Of a DNA stretch of 64,000 nucleotides, positions 1 to 9,361 are shown one piece after another. Within the stretch, counting starts at the first letter, position 1. Every line of letters begins with the position of its first letter. The DNA comes from Albula goreensis (taxonomy: Eukaryota > Chordata > Actinopteri > Albuliformes > Albulidae), in assembly GCA_022829145.1 (NCBI GenBank), contig CM040742.1:9673131-9737130 (forward strand), written 5' to 3'. The translations under genes were made by a program, and so were the position numbers. The notes beneath the pieces were generated by a model that did no database searches, was not told the DNA's origin, and saw only the letters and a program-made list of their open reading frames with translations.

Positions 1-130
1 GTGCATATGTCCGTGTGTTTGTGCGTCTGTGTACACGTGTGTATCTGTGTGTATGTCCGTGTGTGTGCGCATGCGCCTCTGTGTGTACACATGTGTACCT
101 GCTCATATGTCCATATCCCTGTGTGTGTTT
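1..130. repeat. GT-rich simple repeat in intron
   Basis: The stretch is an imperfect (GT/TG)n tract with interspersed CA and CC steps. It lies immediately upstream of a splice acceptor (tttttcag ending at 136) and is the end of an intron of the serine protease gene. The reading frames open through it are by-products of the dinucleotide repeat. Confidence 0.85.
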
Positions 131-136
131 TTTCAG

Positions 137-313
137 GGAGATTCAGGGGGTCCACTCATGTGCTACTCCAGGAACACCTGGGTTCAGGTTGGTGTTGTGA
201 GTTTTGGAAATGGATGTGGTAAGCCGAACTATCCCGGCGTCTACACCCGCGTGTCCAGCTACCGCGAATTCATCAAAAACAATGCCCGAGTCCCTGCTAC
301 AGAGGACGACTGA
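137..313 (+). CDS. Trypsin-family (S1) serine protease, last coding exon (partial gene)
   Basis: The exon follows an acceptor at 135-136 and starts in phase 0 with GDSGGPL. The active-site serine codon is 143-145. Downstream come the family landmarks [11 protein letters not shown] (Cys of the conserved loop) and [18 protein letters not shown], where PGVYTRV is the standard end of the S1 catalytic domain. The rest of the gene lies outside the window to the left. The frame ends at TGA 311-313, soon after the catalytic domain. A +1 shifted frame stays open to 515 and ends in a hydrophobic run (LLLCSVCLIIFTLLSV), which resembles the C-terminal tail of membrane- or GPI-anchored fish S1 proteases such as the prostasin/testisin/PRSS27 group. 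The annotated stop may therefore reflect a one-base error, or loss of the anchor. The subfamily cannot be named from this exon alone. Confidence 0.85.
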   Translation, partial: GDSGGPLMCYSRNTWVQVGVVSFGNGCGKPNYPGVYTRVSSYREFIKNNARVPATEDD

Positions 314-522
314 GCCCCAAAACCTGCCTGCGCTCACCGCAGCAACGCTACATAATCCGCTGACCCTGCACATACCTCTTCCACTACAGTCTCTCTTCAC
401 CTGTGCCTCAAGTTTCTCTGCCTCTCTGGCTCCCCCTGCTGTCTTTCTATTGCTCTGCAGTGTGTGTTTAATTATATTTACACTGCTCTCAGTGGCTCAA
501 ATTATAACGCATTAAAAAAAGC

Positions 523-528
523 AATAAA
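523..528 (+). terminator. Poly(A) signal AATAAA of the serine protease gene
   Basis: A canonical AATAAA sits about 210 bases after the in-frame stop at 313. It is only 8 bases after the stop of the alternative +1 frame (513-515). Confidence 0.5.
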
Positions 529-981
529 AATACCTAACACACCCACCATCTGTACTTATTAAAGGGAGGAAGATAAAAAATGAAACATGGCCAATTCACA
601 AAGCTTATATCACCAGCATTACTTCAGCTTGGGAAAAGAATGCAGATTTTCTTTTGCAAATTATTGGGTGGTTTCAGTCTCAAATCACCTGTAATGTGGT
701 TCAGGTGCATGTATATTTTGCCTCAAAATACTGGCTGTGAGTACTGCTGCATCCTAGAAAATCTCTCTCTCCAAAATTTCTACAAGGGGCTCACTATAAA
801 CCTCCAATTCTTTATGTTCTACCTGCCTAAAATCTCTCAAACTCCTGACTCGACTGATCGAATTTAAGATGGCAGCTGTGGCCTGAAAGGGTCACACACC
901 CACATTCTTGCATGGCCTCACACACCCTGTGTGTTTTCACAGAGGGAAGCGAGTCTGACCTTGCGAGGCAAACCTCTTAAT
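529..981. other. Intergenic, no gene seen
   Basis: No splice-flanked coding sequence or RNA gene is visible. A 95-codon open frame at 580-867 has no recognisable protein features. Confidence 0.5.
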
Positions 982-1133
982 CTGCAGGTTTAACTCCAGT
1001 CCAGGAGGGCCACAGTGCCTGCAGGTTTAACTGCAGTCCTGGAGGGCCACAGTGTTTGCAGGTCTAATTCCAGTCCAGGAGGGCCACAGTGTCTGCAGGT
1101 TTAACTCCACTCCTGGAGAGCCACTGTCACTGC
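982..1133. repeat. 37-bp tandem repeat, about 4 copies
   Basis: The unit reads approximately ctgcaggtttaactccagtc followed by caggagggccacagtgt, with a few substitutions per copy. The same unit recurs in a longer array at 30088-30408. Its wording (ccagtcctggagggccac, tgcaggttta) resembles terminal sequence of fish hAT-type transposons, so an origin by tandem expansion of an element end is likely. Confidence 0.85.
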
Positions 1134-1550
1134 AGACACTTGGAAACTTGGATAAGCCTCTTACAGCACACACCCTCCACCACTGAGTTACACTCACTGA
1201 ATCAAGGGCTGTGCTCTGGCTCCCTCTAGTGGTGCCCCTACCACACAGACGCAACAGACAGTCAGCATTTAGGGAACCCCCTCTACATCCATTTTACAAC
1301 ATGCTTATTATTATGCTTACTTAATCGTTCACCATTTCAAAGCAAAACATGGCATTCAGAGTATCAAAGAACGTTATGCAGTGAATCATTAATATAAACA
1401 CATTTCCGCATAAAGTGTGATATTTTGAACATCAAACACAATGATAATTACATCACAACACAATGCTCTAATCTTACACCATTTTCTACTCCACGAGTTT
1501 CCAACTATAGAAAATTCTACCCCTACCAACTATTCATTGAGGTTTCCATA

Positions 1551-1566
1551 TTTCTTTTTACCACAC
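1551..1566 (-). promoter_or_regulatory. Candidate snRNA 3' box
   Basis: On the minus strand GTGTGGTAAAAAGAAA lies 15 bases past the U2 3' end. It resembles the vertebrate snRNA 3'-end formation element (GTTT, short gap, AAA-purine, AGA), with mismatches. The position is right for a polymerase II snRNA gene. Confidence 0.45.
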
Positions 1567-1580
1567 AATTTCCCCAGGTG

Positions 1581-1770
1581 GGGAATGCACCGTTCCTGGA
1601 GGTACTGCAATACCAGGTCGATGCGTGGAGTGGACGGAGCAAGCCCCTATTCCATTTCCCTATTCCAAAAATCAATTTAATATATGGTCCCCAAATAGGG
1701 GACGTATCAGATATTAAACTGATAAGAACAGATACTACACTTGATCTTAGCCAAAAGGCCGAGAAGCGAT
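1581..1770 (-). ncRNA. U2 spliceosomal snRNA gene
   Basis: The minus strand from 1770 begins ATCGCTTCTCGGCCTTTTGG, the invariant 5' end of vertebrate U2, and about 190 bases match the family to the 3' stem-loop. The branch-point recognition sequence GTAGTA is present at about nucleotides 33-38, and the Sm site ATTTTTGG is intact. Stem IIb differs from the human sequence on both sides of the helix in a compensating way (GTCCCC pairs with GGGGAC; human GUCCUC pairs with GAGGAC), which argues for a functional rather than decayed copy. A sequence resembling the snRNA 3' box (GTGTGGTAAAAAGAAA) lies at 1551-1566 downstream on the same strand. I could not identify a convincing proximal sequence element upstream. 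The RNA pairs with the intron branch point in the major spliceosome. Confidence 0.95.
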
Positions 1771-3230
1771 ACCATATTCAGTCCAAGGCAGAGGAGTCAA
1801 TGTCGGAAACAGAAGGTACACTGACGGCAGTTACGATTTGAATTCCATCCCCCCCACCCCAAACAACCCAGAAAGCTGGAACAGCTAAACGAATAATTTC
1901 AGCAAGGTCCTATATTTTCGAAGATTGACTACGTACTTTTACGTGTTTTTATTTTGTGTTTATTCATAATGTTTCAATGTTTTAAATATATACCCATGAT
2001 GCACCGGACTGAAGACTGAAAACCATCTCCACCAATCAGTAGTTCTGTCCAGACCCGTCTCTTACAACGGCGCTGGCTGTGTCCGTTGATCCAATAACCT
2101 ACGGCGGGAGAGACAGCACAAACTACATGCCGCTGCTTTTCCTTGTTTAAGCGTAATGTTTATGCGTTCGTCTGGTTTAAGGTTACACAATTCATTTAAG
2201 ATTAACTGTTTATCGACGAGAAATATGGTGCGTCAAACGATCATCATGAGACGTCAGGCAGCTAGATACACGGGTTGTTGTAGCTTGCCAGTTGATTGCC
2301 ATAATTTAATGCCAATTTCATATTTTTCAGTACAGAAAACGGGCTAAGCCAACTAAAGATCCGGTTAACATTGTGTTAAACTTGGACGAACCTACGTTAG
2401 AAACTTACTGCATCGCCTACATTCGTTTCAACTGTCCAAGAACAAACGGCGAGAACAAAAAACACTTCAGCGACGTTACACTCGTCTGTGCAGACTAAAA
2501 GAACGTTTAAGGTTTTAATTCGAATTTTAAAGCACAGCACAGCAAAAATGCATATACTTTTAGATTACTGGGTAGCCTACGGTCATTCATTCTCTTGTGT
2601 CAGGAAAATGTTACTGAAGAGACAGCATCATTACCGATGCGAATTATTTAATGTACAACTTCTCAGATAAACATTAGATATAACACGGCTTAATACTTAC
2701 AAACACGGTTATGCCTTTAACATTTACAGCACTAACGGGTCTAGGTAGGCTGTGTACTTAAAAGATGTAAAATGCTTCGCTAGCAACAGTAATTACTACT
2801 ACTAGCTACTGTAGAAGAAGAATGTTGTAATTGAATGTAGGCTACACTCAGAGCAATTTTTAGGTACACTTAACAGCTCAACTCTGACCTGTTTCAAAAT
2901 ACGTGTACCTTTTTCTTGTCATTTTAATGAAACTCTACAGTCTCATTCAAATTAGCATGACTAAATCGTTCAAATAAACCAGACACTGTACAGGCTGAAA
3001 TGATATGGCCCTTCACACATTGCAAATCCTCTGCATGAAGTTATCTGAATGTCTGGACAAATGTAGGCCTTAATTTCAGATCTGCATCTTGTAGCCTATG
3101 CTACAAATGAAATGATTTTGTTGATGAAAAATCAATACATTCATACTTAATCAAAATGGTAAGGGTTTAAAATAATTTTGTCTTTTGCATCATGGAATAA
3201 TGGATGCTTGAGAGAAGGGAGCTATTTTGG
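1771..3230. other. No gene assigned; CCAAT-containing promoter-like stretch near 2030-2160
   Basis: Two CCAAT motifs (about 2034 and 2091, plus orientation) lie in sequence with several CpG sites. A 3' splice-acceptor-like site (atttttcag at 2322-2330) is followed by a 56-codon open frame to 2499 that I do not recognise. A minus-strand donor-like site is also present in this stretch. Nothing forms a convincing exon chain. The remainder is AT-rich and featureless. Confidence 0.3.
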
Positions 3231-3809
3231 CAGTGGTTCTCAATGTCAATCCTGGGGGCCCCACTGTGTATGCTGGTTTTTATTCCAACCACAACTGCAA
3301 CCCCAGAAAACAACCATCTTCACATTGTGTTCATGTGATTTTGCAAACAAATACACAAAACGAATTAGTTTTTTATTCCTAATGAAATTATAGATTGGAG
3401 TGAATCAATATGCTCCTTAAGTCACTGACCACATGATTAAGCTCCTGATTTTTCCTTACTATTTTTTACTTAGTAACACAATGCAGGTTTAGCTCATTAT
3501 AATTAGCTTTTTCTTTGAATCCTGCATTATCAACCAAATGGCTAGTTTTAGTGATCATGTATTCAGAATCCCCCTGGTCTTTAATATAAGTTAAAACATC
3601 TTACTTGTCTTTATGCAACTGCCTGCAGTATACAGGAGCTTTTCCTTCATGACATGCATAACTATAATGACAAATTATCTCTCTAATCATGAAAAGCCTG
3701 AACAATTGTTAACAATTAACAGCGTGTAAAGATTCTGGGGTTGCAGTTGTGTTTGTAATAAAAACCAGCATACACAGTGGGCCCCCAGGATCGACGTTGT
3801 GGACCACTG
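3231..3809. mobile_element. Non-autonomous fold-back hAT-like element (MITE)
   Basis: The two ends are inverted copies of about 75 bases. The left end starts CAGTGGTTCTCAATGTCAAT and the right end, read on the minus strand, starts CAGTGGTCCACAACGTCGAT. Both continue with CCTGGGGGCC, TGTATGCTGGTTTTTATT and CAACTGCAACCCCAGAA. CAGTGGTTCTCAA is a characteristic hAT-superfamily terminus. The 579-bp element is AT-rich inside and has no transposase frame. I found no matching 8-bp target duplication (tattttgg on the left, cgttagcg on the right), so the flanks may have diverged. Confidence 0.8.
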
Positions 3810-6635
3810 CGTTAGCGATATGGCCTTGGGAACGCAAGCAGGTAGGACACAGCAGATAATCTTGCCTTAACTTCGCTGGCTGATTTATTCTGCCTTACCA
3901 CTAACATTGATACTATAATGTAAAAATGAAACCTATTCAATTTAATTGTGAAATTGCTATTTACCTTTGAACCTGGTTTTAAGTACAGTACATGCCAAGC
4001 CACATGACACTTTCAACATGAAACAGCCAACTTCGTTAGCTAATTACTGGCCATCTCTCAAAATGGAACTCCTTTGATTTACGAAAAATGCAGAACTCAT
4101 TATTTAACAGTCACAAAACTAAAAATTCCCACGTAGCGATGCAATTTCAAATCTTTGACAGATTAAAAACTGTGGGCACTTCAATGTTTTCTGAGTAAAG
4201 TTAATAGACAACAGTAATGGGCCAATTAAAATTTCGCCATTAAGCCTACTCTGCCATCCATTAATCCTGTCGTTTTCCCCCGAGTTCTAACCATCGTGCC
4301 CGCGCTGTGGTATAATGATGTTTTTTCCATAGATAAATGGTTTAGTTTCACTGGCCAGTAAAATTCATATGAAAATAAAATTAGCCCTTTTTTAAAATTA
4401 GCAATATTTTCAAACAATTTACAATTTCCAAATTGAAATATTTGATAATAAATCGCAGAATGTGGAAACATTAAGGTCTAGTAGTTAAATCTTAATTCCA
4501 ATCTGATTCCAAGTCCTGGTTATGCATATTGACTATGAGGCTATTCAACAACATACATTTCTGTTGCAATGTGAAGTCGCCTAATCAGTGTTATTTATTT
4601 TTCAATAGGATCTCAAGTGTCTAAGAGCAATTAACCGCTCGTTCAGAGGTCCATAGCAATATTATGACATGAAGGGAAACTAGTTCCCCCAGACCAAATT
4701 TTAGAAAGTTAGGAGTACTATACTGCGATACAGACTAAATTTGCTAGCATAGCTATTTTTACAGAACACAATTAGCTTTTGTTTATCAGATTTAAATAAC
4801 GCTGGATTTTTTTACCGACTTGTCAACACAAAACATTGTTTTTTGATGTAAAAACTGTTTTAAACTACGGTCACAAAAATATAGTTTATAACCAACGAAT
4901 TACCTCAAATATTTCTCAAAGATTAGTCCGTATTCCAACTTTCAAATTGAAACTAAGGCGCATGAGACCTCGTATGCCTTGGGTGCACCCAAACCATTTC
5001 CAAACATACACAAAACAAAATGAATTTCCACATATCATAAATACATAATATAAAAACTGAAGGAAAACAACATTTACCTGAAAAACTTTCGCCATGAGAC
5101 GTCGTCCATACACATTTTTCATCCGTGTGCATTCCCTTCCAGTCGCGCCAAAATGGCGTACCACTGTGGTGATTACAGAGACGGTTTTGACTATCGCGAT
5201 TTTCAAAAGGCCTTGAATTCTGCTACCATGCCATGTTGGTCAGCTTGCTGTAGATATGTTTCCTCGTGTGCACGTTTGTCTATATAAACATCTATTTAGA
5301 GTAAGAAAACATTTGAGAGAATATTGAGAGTTCACTGCTGAAAATGTTTTAAACAGGAGTGTTAATTGCCGTTCCGCCTCCTTCCTCTTTTTTAAAATGC
5401 TTAGAAAAGTGACGCTTAGAAGAAATACTACTGCCACCTACTGAGGTTTCCGAGCACTAGCTCTGAGATTATGATCAAACCAGCGCAAGATTCCATTGCC
5501 ATCAGTTCCAAGCTATTTGATAGTGATGCCGAAATCGTAGCTTCTGAAACAGTTGACACAGTTGAAACAATTGCTCTCTCTTGTGTCCACTGTGGTGGCG
5601 TGATTTTTAGAAAGAGAAAATGTCATATAGTATTGAGCATAGTTTGTATTATTTATGCATATATTTTTCATAAAGACTTTGAGTGAACAATTCCTCGGCA
5701 GAAAAGGAGAGTTTGTGTGGGGAGGGCTTTACTCACATTAAAGAGAGCTGCAGAGCCCTTATCTCAGAATGCTCAACGACAAGTCAGGACTGTGAGACTC
5801 CAGGAGTAAAATAATTGGGCTTGTTGGCTACATAAAACATAAAAAGTGACATTTAATTAATCAACATTAAATATGGAAATATGAGTTAAATGACATACAT
5901 CATATAGTCTATTACAGTGATTTGTACTATTAGTGTTTTTGTAGTTTATCTAAATTAGTTCCTCAAATAGCAGAGGAGTGTCAATACAGTTAAATTATGT
6001 ATGCATTTCTGGATGGGACAGGGCCTGAAAACGTGCACTTATTGGATCCATCTGACCCTCAGAGGTACAGGAACTGATAGTACTATCTTCAGGCCTTCTG
6101 CCCGGGTATTAATTTGATCCACTGGCCATCAGAAGGACAGTAAAATGTATGACATGCTCTTAATTTGACATGAAAGTCGATGTTTCAATTACTTTATCCA
6201 CCCCTTCATTAAATCTATTAAAATTGGCATACATTTGAAATGCATTATATTTGAGCATTATTAAAGTGTCTAGGTAACATTTCTAATAACATTTCTTCTT
6301 TGGCAGCACCTGCACGATTTCTCTCCTCTGCCTCACTTTCTCTCTCCTTTTTCTCTGTCTCCACTCCTCCTGTTCCCTTTCCAAAGGTTAGCTGGGTTTG
6401 TTGGAGTTTTCTTCTCCTTTCTGTCACAGTGTATAAAGCAAACACAGTGTCAATTAGCTATATAGAGTATGGGCTCAAGTTGGATGTATAAGGAGATGGC
6501 TGTCTTTTGCCATCATAACATTCGCCAAGCCTAGCTAGCCACAGATTGACTCATTGGTACATTTTTATTTATAAAGCCATATTGGGGCAGCTCCCTTCAT
6601 AGCTGTGTATTCACATCATCCCCCAAAGTAACAAT
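3810..6635. other. AT-rich intergenic DNA, no gene assigned
   Basis: No coding chain is visible. The one suggestive piece is a short candidate first exon at 5078-5095 on the minus strand, annotated separately. The many short open frames here have no recognisable domains. Confidence 0.5.
5078..5095 (-). other. Candidate short first coding exon (MAKVFQ then GT donor)
   Basis: On the minus strand an ATG with a reasonable context opens six codons (MAKVFQ) that end exactly at CAG|GTAAAT. The upstream sequence (5100-5170) is CpG-bearing and promoter-like. I could not find the following exon between here and the U2 gene, so this could be chance or the start of a small or non-coding transcript. Confidence 0.2.
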
Positions 6636-6833
6636 GGAGCAGCCTGTAGTGTAGTGGCTAAGGTGCGTGACTGGGCCCCTGAGGTTGGTGCATGAACACC
6701 ATTGCTGTTAGACCCTTGAGCAAGGCCCTGAACCCCACATTGCTCCCACGGGGGATTTGCCTGTGGTTAGCCTAATCAGCTGTAAGTCGCTTTGGATAAA
6801 AAGTGCCTGCTAAATGACTGTAATGTAATGTAA
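6636..6833 (+). mobile_element. tRNA-derived SINE, full length
   Basis: The head (tagtgtagtggctaaggtgc) looks like a tRNA-derived A box region. The middle has the conserved 'acccttgagcaaggccctgaacc' type segment. The tail gtaagtcgctttggataaaa continues to gcctgctaaatgactgtaatgtaatgtaa. This is the layout of fish V-SINE-type elements, and the tail is shared with a LINE partner. Partial relatives occur at 23085, 36520 and 51838. Confidence 0.85.
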
Positions 6834-6839
6834 CAATAA

Positions 6840-7770
6840 CTACTAACAATAATAATAACAATAACATCTGCTGATTAGACTGACATTCCTTGACAGGGTT
6901 TGCTCCAAAATTAAATTTTTTCATTCTACAACTACCTGGTTTTTATTCTTGTGTGTCGGTGAATATTGTTGATTGAGTACAGGGATTTGCTTTGGGAGTT
7001 GGTGGTCCACACACAAAACTGAATTAAATTGTGGGCAGGATTTCCACCCAATAAATATACTTAGAACCATCTTTTTTCCTGACTAAAGTTTGTCATAATT
7101 GAATTCCAAACTCCTGTGTCAACTTTTGAGATAGTTTCTACATAACAAAATCATATTTAGCTGTTTACTTATGGCTGAATATCGCCCAGCTTTAGCTCGC
7201 CACAGATCCCCACATTAGGTAGCCATAATGCTGCAGACGCTCAGTGGCTGTTAGCAGTTGTACTCATGCTCCTGCCGAGTCTTGCGGTTGCTGTTTCATC
7301 TCTTCTGTTTCTATACAACCGGGTATGCTAATGCTAAGTTTTAGCTTGTATAACTGGGGTACATAAAATGAATTTGATGAGATACAATTGGATGAAATCC
7401 TGTGTTATTTTCAAAATATTTATGAAAGTTAGTCAGCAAACACCTTAATATTCCTCATTCCATGATATTACCGCAAGAAACTAAACTGAGGACTGAAATT
7501 CACCTGGGTAATCAAATCCTAACACACACAGGCAATGGCAAAACAACACTCAAAATTTCTTAAAACTGACTGGTTGTATACTTTGGTGAATTCAGATAGC
7601 TTTTTGATGACCATTTGACTTACTGCTGTGTTTGCTTTATCTGATCATTATTTTTATGTATGTCATGCGTCAGTTTTTCCCTTAGGGTGAGTTGATGCAA
7701 TTTTTGCTGCTCCCATTTGAATGTGTATAATAGCAAAACAAAACAACTTCACAACACTGCTGTATTGTAA
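6840..7770. other. Intergenic, nothing recognised
   Basis: AT-rich sequence with a short (AAT/AAC)n patch at about 6835-6865. No exon-like structure or RNA gene was seen. Confidence 0.5.
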
Positions 7771-7777
7771 AATAACA

Positions 7778-7783
7778 TTTTAT
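7778..7783 (-). terminator. Poly(A) signal of FBXO24
   Basis: On the minus strand AATAAA lies about 190 bases after the FBXO24 stop codon, a normal distance for a short 3' UTR. Confidence 0.6.
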
Positions 7784-7971
7784 TTCTAACATAAGGAAAA
7801 AATGACAGTCATATACATTAGATATTCTTCAAAAATTTCAGTTGTGTATGTTGGACTGTGATGAGACAAAAATATAATTGAAAAAATATAAAATCCTATT
7901 ATTTTCAAAATCATCAGGGTGCAATAAATCAAACATGAGGGGGAGAAATGGTACTTGTGTCTTGGAGGATT

Positions 7972-9361
7972 TTAGTTGTGGGACTCTGTGGTGGAGGAAG
8001 ACCCCTGTTGCATTGTGGACAGGGCCTCCTCCAGGAAATCTTTTTGGGCAGAGTTAAGGGTCATGTGACTTAAAACAGCCTCTCTGAGAGTGGCCAGTTG
8101 CTCCTGGAGATGGCCACACCCCCTCAGCTGAGACAAGCACTTCTGCAGCCTCACCCGTTCAGCCAACTCCCCCTCTGACTCTGCCCCCTTGTCTGGCAGG
8201 GGGGCACGGAACAATGGGGCCTCCTCAATGTCATGGCAACAGAGCAGGTAGAGGTAGTATTTGGATGAGCAGAGGGCTCGAGTGTTCCGTGGTACCTGAG
8301 AGAGGTGTGGCAGGTAAACAGGACAGGAAGTGACCAAGTGATTATGTGAATCTCAAAAGGACACTTCACCCACTGGATGGCTTATGATGCATTTGTAAAC
8401 TGTCACCACACACAGGTGAGGTGTAGAGACCCAACAGTGTCCTGGAGTGACTCACAGGTGATGTAGAGACACACAGGTGTGCTCATGTGACTCTCACCTT
8501 CACATTCAGCCTGACAAACACAGGGCTGCCCTGAGCCCAGCCCGGGAGACGGCCCCCACGGCCACACCCACAGCCCTGCACCTCCTTCTCCCCTGTCTCC
8601 CCCCGCAGCAGGGCCAGAGAGTGGTTCAGCCCGCAGAACACATCCACTGGAGCTAGGGACAGCACCACCTGCAGGACAGAGGCCCCAGGATGAATCAGCA
8701 TGCTGTTTGTAATTGTGTGTCCATGTGGATGTGTGTGTATATATTTACCTGTGTGGGCTCTCGGCGGTCGATCTTGTCTCCGGTCCCAAGCTGCCCATGA
8801 TTGTTGCTGCCCTGCATGTAGACACGCCCACTTTCTTCCAAGAGGCAGAGATGTGTGAGACCTAGAGAGCACTTCACCACCTGAGTGCGGAGGGAGAGAG
8901 GGATAAAGGATGAGTGGGGAGGGAGAGAGGGAGGTAGAGAAGGATTGGGGATTATGGAGCAGGGAGGGTGAGGAGGGGATGGGGGAGACAGTTCAGTCTT
9001 AACTGCAATTCCAATCACCAGGGGAGAGTTAGGTTTCATGAACCTCATAGTGGGTGGAGCTACAATGAGCTGTCAATCACTGACCCATTCGAACAAGCTC
9101 AACCCTTTTGCTCCAGTGATTGACTCAAATCAGTGCAAAATAGCATATGTTGCTAAGCTCATTATTGGCTATATGAAACCTTATTCTCAGTATTGGGGGT
9201 GAGGCATGTGGAGCGTGGCCTGTAGGAATGAGACGGTACCTTGAAAGGCAGGGGGAGGAGTATGGGGGCATGTCCATTGTTTGGGCCGAACCCTTGTAGA
9301 GTCCCAAATAGGTGGCGATGCACACCTGCGGAGTGTGTCTCCACATATACTGAGCTATCAC
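7972..9361 (-). CDS. fbxo24: FBXO24 exons 7-10: RCC1-like repeats and C-terminus
   Basis: Exon 7 (9240-9361) encodes VYVETHSAGVHRHLFGTLQ. Exon 8 (8749-8880) carries the clearest RCC1 signature, GRVYMQGSNNHGQLGTGD. Exon 9 (8498-8668) has CGLNHSLALL and CGCGRGGRLPGW. Exon 10 (7972-8295) has YYLYLLCCHDIEE and the conserved AQKDFLEEAL near the end. RCC1 blades normally mediate protein binding. The acceptor of exon 7 lies at the edge of a minisatellite that copies it (see 9351-9765). Confidence 0.9.
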
